Assembly: GCF_001316105.1 (NCBI RefSeq)
Contig: NZ_BBCP01000004.1
Span: forward strand, 1 to 64,000
From: Thermogymnomonas acidicola JCM 13583
Lineage (GTDB): Archaea > Thermoplasmatota > Thermoplasmata > Thermoplasmatales > Thermoplasmataceae
Direction: 5' to 3'
DNA length: 64,000 nucleotides
Shown here: piece by piece, positions 30,976 through 41,285 of the stretch
Layout of the letters: every line of letters starts with the position of its first letter
Position numbering within the stretch: the first letter of the stretch is position 1
Program-made: the position numbers and the translations under genes
The notes under the pieces: generated by a model
What the model was told of the DNA's origin: nothing
Seen by the model: the letters and a program-made list of their open reading frames with translations, nothing else
Database searches by the model: none

Positions 30976-32404
30976 TTACCTCTTGCCAGCTGCCGTTTCC
31001 AACGGTGCACGCGTCCTAGATTGCCTGGTCCTCAGCTCTATGTAAATGAGGCCGGCAACCATCCATGCAACGAACGAGTACGCAGCAACGAGCACAGGGA
31101 TGCTTATGGATATGAACGATCCATAGAATATGAAGGCCAGGAAGCCTATCGCCACCGCGGTCACTGCCATGTTCACGTAACCGATCCTCTTCTCCCTGTC
31201 CCTGAGTATCTTCGGTAGAGATGCGTTTGCCATTATGTGCACAAGGATCGATCCGAGGGTGCCGGCAACGCCCGTGAACAGGAACGCATTGAAGCCTCCC
31301 ATGAGGACAGTCGATATGGCGGCAATCAGGAAGCTCGCTATGGCCATAACGCCTGCCGCAACGTGTGGAGTCTGGTACCTGCTGTGCACCCTCGATACCT
31401 GCTCGGGGGGGAAGAAGCCGTCCCTGGTCATGGCATAGAGCACACGGGGAGGAGCTGTTCGTAAAAGTCACCTGGTCTGTCAGTATGCTGTTGATGTAGA
31501 AGACCGTGATGAGGATGGCGGCCCATATGCCTATCCTGGAGTAGGCCAGGGATATCCCGGGGGGGACAAGGGCATTGGCATACGAGGCCATGTCGTTGAT
31601 GCCCCAGGCAACCGTGAAGGCGTAGGCGGCGAAGACGAAGAAGACGCCAAGTATTATGATCGTCAGGACAATGCCTCTCGCTATCGTCCTCCTGGCGTCC
31701 CTGGTCTCCTCACCGAGCGGGGGGGTTGACGTGCCGAAGCCGGAGAATGCAGTGTACATGAAGAGGACGCCGAGTAGGACGCCGGAGAGGCCGCCCGCAG
31801 CGTGCGATGGGCTGAACACGCTCACCGTGTTTATGCCAGGCCTGGATATTATGAGCCAGAGGCCTATGAAGATCACCACAGCGATCTCCATGCTGGCCAT
31901 CACTGAAGCATACCTTAACGAGCCCTTGACGCCCAGCACGGAGACTATGTAGCCGAACGCAATCGTACCGGCAAGGAGCGGCAGCCAGAGGTACCCGGAA
32001 AGGTTGATGTTGAACACGTTGCTCAAAAGCGCTGGCACGAATACGGATATGCTCAGTCCGATGAATGCCAGCGACGTGACCTGGTAGAACTGGTACGACC
32101 ACCCGGTGTATGCGCTCACGTGCTTCCCGAAGCCCAGCTTGACGTATTCGTAATAACCGCCAGCGCCTGCCACGTGGGTGGAGAGCCTGTTGATTATGTA
32201 GGCGTTCAGGCCCACAATGACCAGGGCGAGCACGGCTGTCAGGGGCAGAGACCCCCCCAGTGCGAAGGCTGCCGCTCCTGTCATCGTGGCCACCGCAGCA
32301 CCCGCAGGGGGGGCCGAGGCCGCAACTCCCTGGAATATTACCTCCCTGATCGAGAGCGCGTCCCTCTTCAGTCCCGAACCTGTCCGATGGTTAGTGTCAG
32401 TCAT
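30976..32404 (-). CDS. APC-superfamily amino acid permease (frame broken once)
   Basis: About 476 residues and 12 hydrophobic segments. N-terminal IREVIFQGVAASAPPAGAAV is the helix 1 substrate-site pattern. THVAGAGGYYEYVKLGFGKH and PLGEETRDARRTIARGI are conserved APC loops. One surplus G near 31448 shifts the frame after TFTNSSS. The restored frame continues RVLYAMTRDGFFP. Composition is GC-rich like the chromosome, unlike the AT-rich relative beside it, so this is not a recent tandem duplicate. Substrate unknown. Confidence 0.88.
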
Positions 32405-32860
32405 AGTCTAGCAGTCATAACGTCTGGCTTATAAAAATTTCGTATAGGCCAGAGAAACACGGATATCATGAAAAAGTCTTCAATGATATGTTTAATGAGT
32501 TATATTTTATTCAATAAATTAATCGGACTCATAAATGCGTGGCCAGGGACTGTTCCCGATCTCCACTCCAGCACCGGTCTCACCAAAGGTTATGATGGCA
32601 TCCGCCTCTGAGGGGGGGAGGCACGCCTCTGGCCTTGAACCGTGAAAGGGTTAGGCCTTTCATTCCGTTGTGAGGGCAGCGTGGCCCATGCACTGGGATG
32701 CCGTGGGCCTGTGGTCTCCGAGGTTACAGTACTGCGGTTTCGCGGAACTGTTGCCATTGCCGGGGGGGAGTCTTGGCCAGCTGTGTTTGCCCTCTCCGGG
32801 CCGGGATGCAGTGACACTTTCTCAAAAACCTTTTAATCAAGCCTTATAACGAGAGACCAC
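32405..32860. other. Gene-free gap upstream of carotenoid genes
   Basis: The first 140 bp are AT-rich promoter-like sequence for the divergent APC gene. The remainder is GC-rich with only short, motif-free frames on both strands. TTTTAATC at 32831-32838 and CTTATAAC near 32842 are possible TATA boxes for crtZ. Confidence 0.5.
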
Positions 32861-32883
32861 ATGGTTCAGAAAGTGAAGCCTGA

Positions 32884-33367
32884 ATGATAATCAACTACTT
32901 TGTGGATGTGCCTGCCTCCCTGGCCGGTTTCCTCGGCATGGAGGCCATAGCCAGGCTCATGCACAAGTACGTCATGCATGGCATCCTCTGGCCCCTACAC
33001 ATGGACCACCATATAGAAATGGGGGCACAGGTTCCAGAGGAACAATTTCTTCGCGCTGTTCTTCGCAGCCATTGCAGTGTCGCTCTTCGTCCTGACCCTG
33101 AGGACCGGGAATGCGGCCTTCGCATCGGTGGGTTTCGGCATGGCCATGTACGGCCTGGCGTACCTGATAGTCCATGACATGATAATACACAACTATTACC
33201 TCCACCTGCGGAACAGGAGGCACTCCAGGTACGTGCAGAACCTCATAGCGGTGCACGAGCTCCACCACGTCAACGACGGCAGGAACAGGGGTAGGAACTG
33301 GGGCTTTCTGTTCTACATACCTGGCATTGACGAGGTACCGTGGAAGAAGGGTGATGGGCAGAAATGA
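32884..33367 (+). CDS. crtZ: Beta-carotene hydroxylase CrtZ-like (frame broken once)
   Basis: Di-iron membrane hydroxylase of about 161 residues that adds 3-OH groups to carotenoid rings. All four histidine clusters are visible: HKYVMH, HMDHH, HDMIIH and HELHH. Membrane segments lie between them ([17 protein letters not shown]). Reading one G fewer at the G5 near 33021 joins the two pieces ([12 protein letters not shown]). The stop overlaps the crtI start as ATGA. An 8-codon leader frame (32861-32887) overlaps its ATG. Confidence 0.88.
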
Positions 33368-34904
33368 GGGCCGTCGTTGTCGGTGGCGGCTTCGGTGGCC
33401 TGGCATCGGCGGCAGTGCTTGCAAGGATGGGCTTCCAGGTTACGGTCGTGGAGAAGAACTTTGCCCTGGGCGGCAGGGCCAGGGCGTCTCCGAAAAGGGC
33501 TTCACCTTCGACATGGGGGGGCCATCCTGGTACCTCATGCCCGAGGTATTTGACAGGTTCTTCCAGGCCATAGGTTTCAGGAGGGAGGACTTCTACGGAC
33601 TGAGGAAGCTGGATCCGTCGTTTGAGGTCGTGACTGACAGCGCCAGGATAAAGGTCAAACCGGATGCCGGGGGGCGAACAGGGCAACCCTTGACTCGCTT
33701 GAGGAGGGTGGTTACTCCAAGTTCATGCGTTACCTTAGGGAATGCTCGGAGATCTACAGGAAGACTATGTCCTCCCTACTTTACAGGCCTTACAGCGGGA
33801 TGAGGAGCATGCTGTCTCCCTCAGTCCTAAGGGCAGCCCTGGGCATGAGGCTCTTCTCCAGCATGCAGGAGATGAACTCCTCATACTTCAGCAGCAGGGA
33901 GATGCTCTACCTGACAGGCTTCTCATCGGTGTTCCTGGGCGGGGACCCGTCCAGCATACCCGCTGTTTACTCGATGGTGAACGCATCCATATTCGGCGAT
34001 GGCGTTTTCTACCCCCCCGAGGGCGGCTTCGCGTCCGTGGTAGGCGCACTGGCGAAGGCCGGGCAAAGGCTCGGCGTGAAGTTCGTGACCGGCGAGGAGA
34101 TAGTGGGCATAAGAGCCTCCGGCAGCCGTGTCACAGCGGTTGAAGGGGGGGATCACGAGACATACTGGGGGGGAGATCTGTTCGTCTTCAACGCGGATTA
34201 CCACCACGTGGAACAGGACCTCCTTGAACCCGGCCTCAGGAGCTACAGTGATGCCTACTGGGCCTCAAGGGATGTTTCGCCCTCTGCGCTCATTGCCTAC
34301 ATAGGCCTCTCAGGAAAACTGGGACTGAACCACCACACAATCGTGATAAAGGGCGACTGGGAAGAGCACTTCCAGTCGATCAGGAAGAGGTCCTCTGGGA
34401 TCCCGGAGGACTTCGCCTTCTACGCCAGCGCCCGTTCGAAGTCTGACCCTTCTGTGGCCCCCCCAGGGCTGTGAGAACCTATTCCTCCTCATACCTGTTT
34501 CGGTGAACTTTCAGGAGTCGGATACGAACAGGGAGCGCACCGTCCAGAGGGCACTGGAGAGGCTGGAGGAGATCACCGGGGAAGGGATAAGGCAAAGGAT
34601 CGTGTATATGAAAACGTACTGCAGGAGGGACTTCGAGAAAGACTACAATGCGTTCCTTGGCTCCGCATTCGGCCTCTCACAGACCCTGGGTCAGACAGCG
34701 GGGCTGAGGCCAGCCATGAGGAGCAGGAAGCTCAGGAACATGTTCTACGCTGGCCAGTACACGCATCCTGGCATCGGAGTGCCCATGACGCTCATATCGG
34801 CACAGGTGCTTGGATCACTCATTAGCGGGTCCAGCTACTGGCCTCAGAAGCCCGCCTTGAGGACAGGAACCTTGCGGAGACGTCGTAGGCAACTGCGTAG
34901 TTGA
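33364..34904 (+). CDS. crtI: Phytoene desaturase CrtI-like (frame broken)
   Basis: FAD-dependent oxidoreductase of about 510 residues that desaturates phytoene towards lycopene. It has the N-terminal dinucleotide fold VVVGGGFGGLASAAVLARMG, GGRARVFSEKGFTFDMGPSW (restored), FNADYHHVEQDLL and a C-terminal FAD-contact region FYAGQYTHPGIGVPMTLISAQ. Breaks at about 33482, 33516, 33668 and 34465, all at G/C runs. The 3' end overlaps the convergent lycopene cyclase gene by about 80 bp. Translationally coupled to crtZ. Confidence 0.9.
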
Positions 34905-35555
34905 GGAGCAGCGAGAAGACATACTCGAACTCCTCCACCGGGATGCCTGCCACCCTTATGCCGGTTATCGCCCCCCCCTACCGTAAGTGAATATGGGGGC
35001 AGTGACCATCAGGTGGTCGAAGAACACGAAGGGTATGTAGGAGACCACAAGGAAGGCCCAGAGGGACTTCTTAACAAGCAGCCGTCTGTCAACTATCAAG
35101 CCCAGGGCAAGGGAGCCTGCTGAGAAGAAGGAAGCAACAGACGTGTAGCTCCTGGAGGTGTTCAAGACTCCGAGGATAACTAAGAGGACGATGGATATGG
35201 ATGCTGCTGCCACCGTTCCCCCCCTGCATGGCAGTGTGCCCTTCACGTAATTATCGAGGGCCTCGAATATCAGGAGTGTGCTGAAGGGCACCACCAGGAA
35301 GAAGGCAACCTCCTCCACCGGGATGTAGAAGAAGTATATACCGAGGACGTGTGCCGGGTCGAACTTCCATGTTCCGAAGACCACAGCCAGCTCGTCCCAG
35401 AGGATGTAAACGGGTGCGACAGCGGCGATCGACACGATTAGGGGCCTGTACCGCCTCACCCTGGAAAATGGCGTGAGGAAGGATATGGCGGCTACAGGGA
35501 CGAATATTGCCAGGAGTATCTCCGCATAGGCCATGTGGCCACTCAGTATCTCCAT
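34822..35555 (-). CDS. crtY: Lycopene beta-cyclase, CrtYcd-type fused membrane protein (frame broken)
   Basis: About 244 residues. Two similar halves each end in a PVEE motif (YFFYIPVEEVAFF and AGIPVEEFEYVF), characteristic of the bacterial-heterodimer / archaeal-fungal type cyclase. Each half has about three membrane segments. It cyclises lycopene ends to beta-ionone rings, giving the CrtZ substrate. A C7 run near 34975 shifts the frame. The corrected C-terminus ends at TAA 34822, inside crtI on the other strand. ATG 35555 lies within the last codons of crtB. Confidence 0.87.
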
Positions 35556-36479
35556 ACTGCTGTTCCCACAGCGTTCATCACAACCTTCAGGAAGATGCGC
35601 CTCCTGCGTGGCTTCACCTTCCTCTCGAACACGACCATGGGCTGCGCGTAGATCTTCCTTCCAGTCCACACGTACATATCCTCCGCGGTCTTCACCGCGA
35701 TGAGGGACCTGAAGGGGATGTAGCGGAATCCAATCCTCGCCATCCTGTCCCACCGGAAGAACCTGTCAAGCTGGAACCTCATGAACCTGGAGAAGGACTC
35801 CCTCTTGTGGCAGGCTGTCTCCTCAAGGAGGTCCGACAGGCCGAACGACTGCATCTCCTCCACCGGCAGGTAGGTCCTGCCCAGTGAGTTGTCCTCATCC
35901 ACGTCCCTGATGAAGTTCAGGTACTGCATGGCCCGGCCAAGCATCGCGGCAAACGGCTCAGCCTCCACAGGGAGGCCGAGGACCCTGTGCATCATGATGC
36001 CGACGACCTCCGCAGAGCCGTAGATGTACTCAAGGAGGTCGTCTATCGTGCGGTAACTAGTCCTGGTCATGTCCATTTCCATTGACCGGAAGAAGGCCCG
36101 CACGTACTCGTCCCCCCCTATGCCCTTCCTCTCCATCAGGGATACGAAACCTTCCACTATTCCGTTGCTGCTGCTCCCCCCCGTCCTCAGGCACCTCTCA
36201 AACTCGCTGCGGAACTGGTAGAATGCCTCCCTCCTCTGGGGGCACGGTGTCAACAAAGTTGTCCGCTGTGCGCACGAAGGCGTACAGGTTGACACGTCCC
36301 TCCTGATGGGCCCGGGGGAAGAATAGGCTTGAATTGAAGTATGTTGTGCTCCCGCTCCTGAAGATTTCCGTGAAGTGGGCGTCCAATGCATCATGCCCTG
36401 TGGCCCTACAGGTGCCACTGGCCCACGGGCCACCGTTCCCGACTGCGAAGTGGTTCTCCTCGGTCCTGGATGTCTCCAC
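35543..36479 (-). CDS. crtB: Phytoene synthase CrtB-like (frame broken)
   Basis: Class I terpene synthase of about 310 residues condensing two geranylgeranyl diphosphates to phytoene. The first Asp-rich motif lies in FVRTADNFVD. The second is NFIRDVDEDNSLGRTYLP. TYFNSSLFFP and YGSAEVVGIMM support the family. Breaks: one surplus C near 36240 (VDTVPQRREAFY restored) and the runs near 36110 and 36180. No ATG is in frame at the N-terminus. GTG 36479 is favoured because TTTATAAAA at 36500-36510 is correctly spaced for a leaderless mRNA. Confidence 0.85.
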
Positions 36480-36499
36480 GCAGTTAGCTATACCATGTT

Positions 36500-36510
36500 T
36501 TTTATAAAAT
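36500..36510 (-). promoter_or_regulatory. TATA box of crtB-crtY operon
   Basis: ATTTTATAAAA at 36500-36510 is centred about 26 bp upstream of the proposed GTG start of crtB. It is the only strong AT element in the region. Confidence 0.55.
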
Positions 36511-36598
36511 GGTGTAAAGTATTCCTTTACATTTCGGAGGGCTGGCCAGCGGCTGACCCCGTCACAGAAGAAGGGCGCCATCAGGCCGTCTGGCCATG

Positions 36599-37131
36599 TT
36601 ATAACTGGGTGCGCTGTCCCTCACACCGGACAAGGTGCATGCGCCTGGCAGCGTCCAGCACCTGCGTACCGAGGTCTGTCAGGCCCAGTTCCCTGTCCAC
36701 GAGACCCATGGAGACGAGGTGGCCCGTTGCCCCCCCTGCACTGACCACCCGGTCCTCCCTCCTGCACAGCAAGGCCAGTTCCTCCGGGCTGAGGTGCATG
36801 GCGTATGCCTTCGGGGGGGTTATGGATTTCAGGGCGAGCTCCCCCCCTTCCTGTTTATCATGAAGTAGGTGTGGTGCTTGTGCACCTCTGCACTCTTCTT
36901 GAGCTTGGCCTCCGTCCTCTTTATCGACGTGTTCCTGTATATGTCGAGCAGGCCCATCTCCCTGAGCCTCTCGATGTGTCGCCTGACCCTCTCCTGCGGG
37001 ATCTCTGTGTACCGTGTTACATTCTTCGCATAGTCAACGCGTGCGACCTGAAAGTGCCTCAGGACACGGAGTATCTCGTAATCGTTGAGGAGTTCGGCTA
37101 CCTCTGCACCATAGTCATGGGCCTCTGCCAT
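36599..37131 (-). CDS. Winged-helix regulator, DUF2250-like (frame broken)
   Basis: Reconstructed to about 177 residues. The N-terminal half (LLNDYEILRVLRHFQVARVD, then ERVRRHIERLREMGLL) is a winged helix of the DUF2250 type. The C-terminal half contains MHLSPEELALLCRRED and DLGTQVLDAARRM, possibly a second helical DNA-binding or dimer domain. Frame broken at a C-run near 36845. Its location next to the crtB operon, in the same direction, makes it a candidate regulator of pigment genes, which is inference. TATA TTTTATACC at 37155-37163 fits a leaderless start at 37131. Confidence 0.7.
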
Positions 37132-37163
37132 TAAGGATGCGATGAAACAATGAGGTATAAAAG

Positions 37164-37899
37164 GTACTGCCGGGTGCCACTGATGGGGGGGAATACGGTC
37201 GGAGGAGAAGCAACCACAAGACAGATTCAGCATTTTCTCCCCCCCAAACGGGAAATTCCGTGTGTGCACGTGTATGGGTGCACGGCTCAAAAAGACTGGC
37301 CTTGTAAGAGGATGCCAACACAGTGCAGACTCGTGACGATGCGATGGTACGTTTGGCCAAATACACCAATGCTAGGAACAGGACTGCAGTCTTGGATGCG
37401 TGGCGCGGGTGCCAGGGTGCCCTGCCCGGCTCAACTCAGTTGCTACGCGGTCCGTTACCGGCAAAAGCTAACTACCTGCTGACACACACCACACGTGGAT
37501 GGCGTGCTGCCTGTTTCCTTCATGGAATAGTGCGGCCCCCCCACTGTTAACCGCCCGAGTGGCGGGCTTCCCCCCCAACCCCCCCCTCATTGTGCCTGGA
37601 ACTGAGATGGTCCTATGGCACAGGCACTGCTGAAATACACCCACCGGTTCTGGGGGGGAGGTGCATCCAGCGGTCTGCCAGACTGGGCTGAGACCTGCAG
37701 CTGGACTGTGGCCCAAGCACGCGGTGTGTACCCTCAGTGCACGCTGTCATTCCGCCGAAGGATGTGCGTACGTTCCCTGTAATGCTCGGGGTTGGCCTGA
37801 CCATTCTGGAAACATGTGGGCCAGTGATGCACTAGGTGCACATATGCCACGCTGGCAGGTACAGCCAGGCGCATCGCCGTACACAGCTCTCCAGCCAGT
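37164..37899. other. Gene-free GC-rich stretch (decayed)
   Basis: About 740 bp with only short motif-free frames, frequent stops and several G/C runs. I see no RNA gene or repeat. It forms the right-hand continuation of the carotenoid region and the left part of a degenerate island ending at tRNA-Cys. Confidence 0.5.
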
Positions 37900-38563
37900 T
37901 CAACTGAGGAATTCCATGCTCACGCTGTACGAAATCTGCTGGTTCCTCTCGTCTACTGGGACCAGGCCAACATAGGCAAGCTTCGTTAAGTTAAGGCTGA
38001 GAGTGATGCTGACTTCACCGTTTTCCCACTCCCTGAGGTAGACTATGTTGGGCCTCAGTATCATGGTGAGGAACTTCGCGGACTTCACAACGGTGAGTGT
38101 GTGCTGGAATTCGTAGATGCAGATCCTCTGTTACTGGCCCAACCAGCCCACCGTTATCGGTATCTCCTTTGCTGTTGAGTTGTTTCCGATATTGGACATG
38201 GAGGCACCGTTGATCTGGAAGGGTAAAGAAGTGTAAGGCTATCCCGTGCTTTGCCCTGTTTTGTGTACGTAGAGAGGATCGTCAGGGTTGACAGGTTTCT
38301 GTGGCTCTCTGTGTAGAGGCCAAGGTTTACCGACGTGGGGGGGTTGGTGGCCCTGGAGATGGTCTACGACGCTGTGTTCCCGTTAAACTAAGTGTGATGT
38401 TCTCAGCCCCCCCTTATCCTGTCAGGCCGGGTATGCGTTAAACCCCCCCTATGCCCATAGGGCGGTAGGATGTGTCTTAGTATGCCAGGAAAGACGCTAA
38501 GCAAGCAAGGGTCGCCACTACCACGGCAAACGTGGTGGCCCTCATCGGCTTGATTTTATGCAT
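37900..38563 (-). pseudogene. Decayed gene for a secreted, beta-rich protein
   Basis: Starting at ATG 38563 the frame reads MHKIKPMRATTFAVVVATLA then a short hydrophobic run, a typical signal peptide, ending at an early stop. In shifting frames the same strand continues with AENITLSLTGTQ, then NLGLYTESHRNLSTLTILST, INGASMSNIGNNSTAKEIPI and a last open segment (38088-37900) containing REWENGEVSITLSLNLTKL. The alternation of polar and hydrophobic residues suggests an extracellular beta protein. At least one in-frame stop (after VGWLGQ) is not at a homopolymer, so it looks genuinely dead. Family not recognised. Confidence 0.45.
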
Positions 38564-39265
38564 TCACGCATAATAACCATTCAGCCCGGGTGGCATCCGG
38601 GCAGGCCAGCTTTTTACAGATTCCACCGGGGGAGCGATTGCCTGTGGGGGGCATGCCGGATGATCACTTATGGACCGCCATGGGAAATGTTGAGTTAAGG
38701 TTTCATCCCCCCCTGATCTGGGTGTGCTGCGCAGCCAGACCGATCTGTCAGGACATCACGTTTGCATGGGCAACCGCTGCTGCACACCCAACATCTGTCA
38801 TGTCATTGCAGCTACCATGATGGATGTTCAGAAATGGCCGAGAGATAACATGTACCCATAGTACCTCCTGTTCCCCCCCGGCCCGAAGGATCAGGTTACG
38901 CTAGCCCGGCGCCTAAAATCGGCAGGCCCCCCCGTGGGACAGGCCAGCCACGAATCCCGGTCTTTCTCTATCTATGTGGAAGCGTGTACAAAGCAGGTCA
39001 TGGGGGGGTTCCATGGGGGGGGAATGGTTCATCCGCGTTCTGTACAGGTAAAAGGCCAGTTGCTGCAACAGGCCCCACCGGATCGTATCGCTCCCTGAAT
39101 TCCGACCGGTACTATGTCCAGCACACGCTGGCTGACCCGCTGTCCGGATACAGGAATGCCTTCACGATCCCGTGCAGTCTTCCCTTGCCTCTGGTAGCAT
39201 TGGGAGTGAGACCAGGTCCAGGGGGGGATCCGGAACAAAAATGAAAAATGGTTGTGATTGTATTA
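38564..39265. other. Gene-free GC-rich stretch (decayed)
   Basis: About 700 bp without a supportable frame. It contains many G/C runs and short palindromes. No tRNA-like or protein-like signal was found. Confidence 0.45.
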
Positions 39266-40319
39266 TCACGCCTCGGATGGCATAGTCTCTGCTGGCTTCT
39301 TCACAGCGCGTGCTATGTATGTCCATACATACACGACAAACAGTTTGATAAGCAGTGATAAGGCGGCCACATAGAGCAGTCCGACAGGGTGTTGCCAAGT
39401 GACGTGGAGAGTGCGCCGAACTTGTTGGCTACGAGTATTAGGTATATGCCTGAGGCCATGCCAACAAACCACCATGCCAGAGGCCCGTTCTTGTCCAGGC
39501 TCTTCTGGTACATGCCGAGGAGCGTTGCGTGAAGTGTCTGTGCTATAAATATGTCACCGAGTAGCCGGAGTGCAATCGCATAGGTGTCACTGCTCTCCAG
39601 GGCGAACACAAAGCCCAGTGCCAGGAGCTTGAACCCCACGGAGGTCCATTTCACAATCCTGGTCTCCGTCTCTGGCTTCAGGTCTTCCTTGAACTCCTTT
39701 ATTATGTTCCTCACAAGGAGGTTTGACTGGGATATTGCCATGACAGCGGTCGGTACGAGCCCCCTATGAATATGCCCAGCAGGGTGAACCCCACAAACCA
39801 CGAGGGCATTGTGTACCACATTAGGGCAGGAACCACCAGAGCACCGTTTTTAGTCGACAGGAAGAGGTGCAGTGCGGACGGGACCGCAAATATCAGGACC
39901 CCGAACAGGGTGAGCAGGAACAGGCACACACCGTACATAGGTAGAATTGCCGAGCTGAGACGGACAGTCTTGACATCCTTTGAACAGAGGACTCCGTTTA
40001 TTGCGTGTGGGTAGAAGTAGAGTGTTAGTGCGCTTAGTACAAAGGGGGGGCTTATGCAGGCGTTTATCAGTTTGGGCGGTAGGGTCTCGACACCGAGTTT
40101 CATGAGGCCACTGCTCGCGTGGTAACTGTTTGCGCTGGAGAAGGCTGTCGCGAAGCGGCCATGTATGGACAGCGGCACCGCGATCACAACGACCACGACA
40201 GAGGACAGAATGAGCGCGTCCTTCATGACCGCCGTCAGGGCAGCCCCGCGGAGTTCGCTCCAGATCGTAAAGGCTGCGAGCACAACGAACGATATGAACA
40301 GGGCGATCTCAGTGACCAC
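39266..40319 (-). pseudogene. 5'-truncated sodium:solute symporter (SSF family)
   Basis: Two frames joined near 39760 encode about 350 residues with some nine hydrophobic segments, plus a third frame for the end (below about 39420). Family signatures: TAVMAISQSNLLVRNIIKEF, PETETRIVKW and FYPHAINGVLCSKDVKTVR. A complete SSF protein has about 13 helices and 480-550 residues. The first helices are absent: upstream of 40319 the sequence is AT-rich with stops. The missing N-terminus is a real truncation and not a run error, so it is probably non-functional unless an unusual start is used. Confidence 0.7.
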
Positions 40320-40639
40320 GGTGTAGTCAGAGAAGTAGTGAATGAATATTCCTTCGACCCGACGATGATACTACCGCTATCATATCGCAAGCAAACCCTG
40401 TAAATTCCTTCCCTGGGATATGATCCCAATGGTTCCATTTCTCGCACTTCTCATGTCGCGTGGGAAAAATGATCTCCCCCCCATGCGCATTTATTATCGG
40501 TAAGTGCGAGATCTGGAACCCTATAATGAAAGTGTTTGGAAATATGGAAAATAAGGCTCCGCGAAAGATCAAGAGGCTGTTCCATTTCCCATTAGGGGGA
40601 CGGAATCCTGGGATCCGTCCCGTATGTTTTCATAGAAGT

Positions 40640-41147
40640 TCTTCCATTTTTTTGATCTGTCCGTTCCCGTATTTTTCTAAGTTCCTCCTCTTTCATCTAG
40701 ATCTCTACTGGAGTTTGCGTCCTACGCCCCCCCATGAAAACATAGTTGAGTTTTCCTCCAATATTCACCCTTTTTTGGGTACACCTTTCCGACACGGAAA
40801 GGAGAAAACATGCTTTGAGTCTAGAGGTGTGCCATTTTCACTGCATTTAGACTTGTGGATATGGATGCCTCCATAGTCCCTTCTTATCTCCAGTTCCCTT
40901 ATCTTATCCTGGACTGCACCCTTAAACTCTTCAAAGTTACCCGTTGTTAAAGTGATTATTGTTTTTGGATCCCTGTTGGGGGGGTACTCAAGCCATAGGC
41001 CAAAATTTCCAAGATAGATGCTGAAGTCACCTGGGATCTCACCTTAAGATTCTCATACCACCTTTGAACCCCCCCCTTGTTTTTCAATAATTTTCTATGT
41101 GTTGTAACGGGGGGGTTGATACGTGCATAACCACAGAAGTATAACAA
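40640..41147 (-). pseudogene. Archaeal tyrosine integrase relic
   Basis: In shifting frames the minus strand reads an archaeal phage-integrase-type N-terminal (SAM-like) domain: VQRWYENLKVRSQVTSASIL, then TTGNFEEFKGAVQDKIRELE. Fragments KRVNIGGKL and RTQTPVEI follow, as in the linker before the catalytic domain. The catalytic R-H-R-Y domain is missing. Stops not tied to homopolymers show decay. It begins 23 bp from the 3' end of tRNA-Cys, the classical integration site. AT-rich relative to the chromosome. Confidence 0.55.
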
Positions 41148-41169
41148 TTATTGCACCATCTTTAGTAAA

Positions 41170-41240
41170 GGATAGGTAGGGATTCGAACCCTAGTAGATG
41201 GGATCTGCAGTCCCACGCATAGCCACTCTGCCACCTATCC
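41170..41240 (-). tRNA. tRNA-Cys (GCA)
   Basis: Minus-strand cloverleaf of 71 nt: acceptor GGATAGG/CCTATCC, anticodon stem TGGGA/TCCCA around CTGCAGA (anticodon GCA), T arm GGGTTCGAATCCC. No CCA encoded. An integrase relic starts just beyond its 3' end, so this tRNA probably served as an attachment site. Confidence 0.95.
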
Positions 41241-41285
41241 GGGATAGGAATAATCTGGGGGGGTTATAATAAACTTAGGAGTCCT

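Noticed and set aside
28695-32404. Tandem duplication of one APC permease gene
   Set aside because: The two proteins share only family-level motifs and their base composition differs strongly, so they are independent acquisitions, not a recent duplicate pair.
32590-32836. Opposed 64-75 codon frames upstream of crtZ
   Set aside because: They mirror each other on both strands, are Pro/Arg/Ser-rich without motifs, and contain G-run artefacts.
37164-39265. A GC-rich non-coding RNA or new repeat element
   Set aside because: I found no extended inverted repeats, no tandem units and no promoter-terminator layout. Traces of a dead protein gene explain at least part of it.
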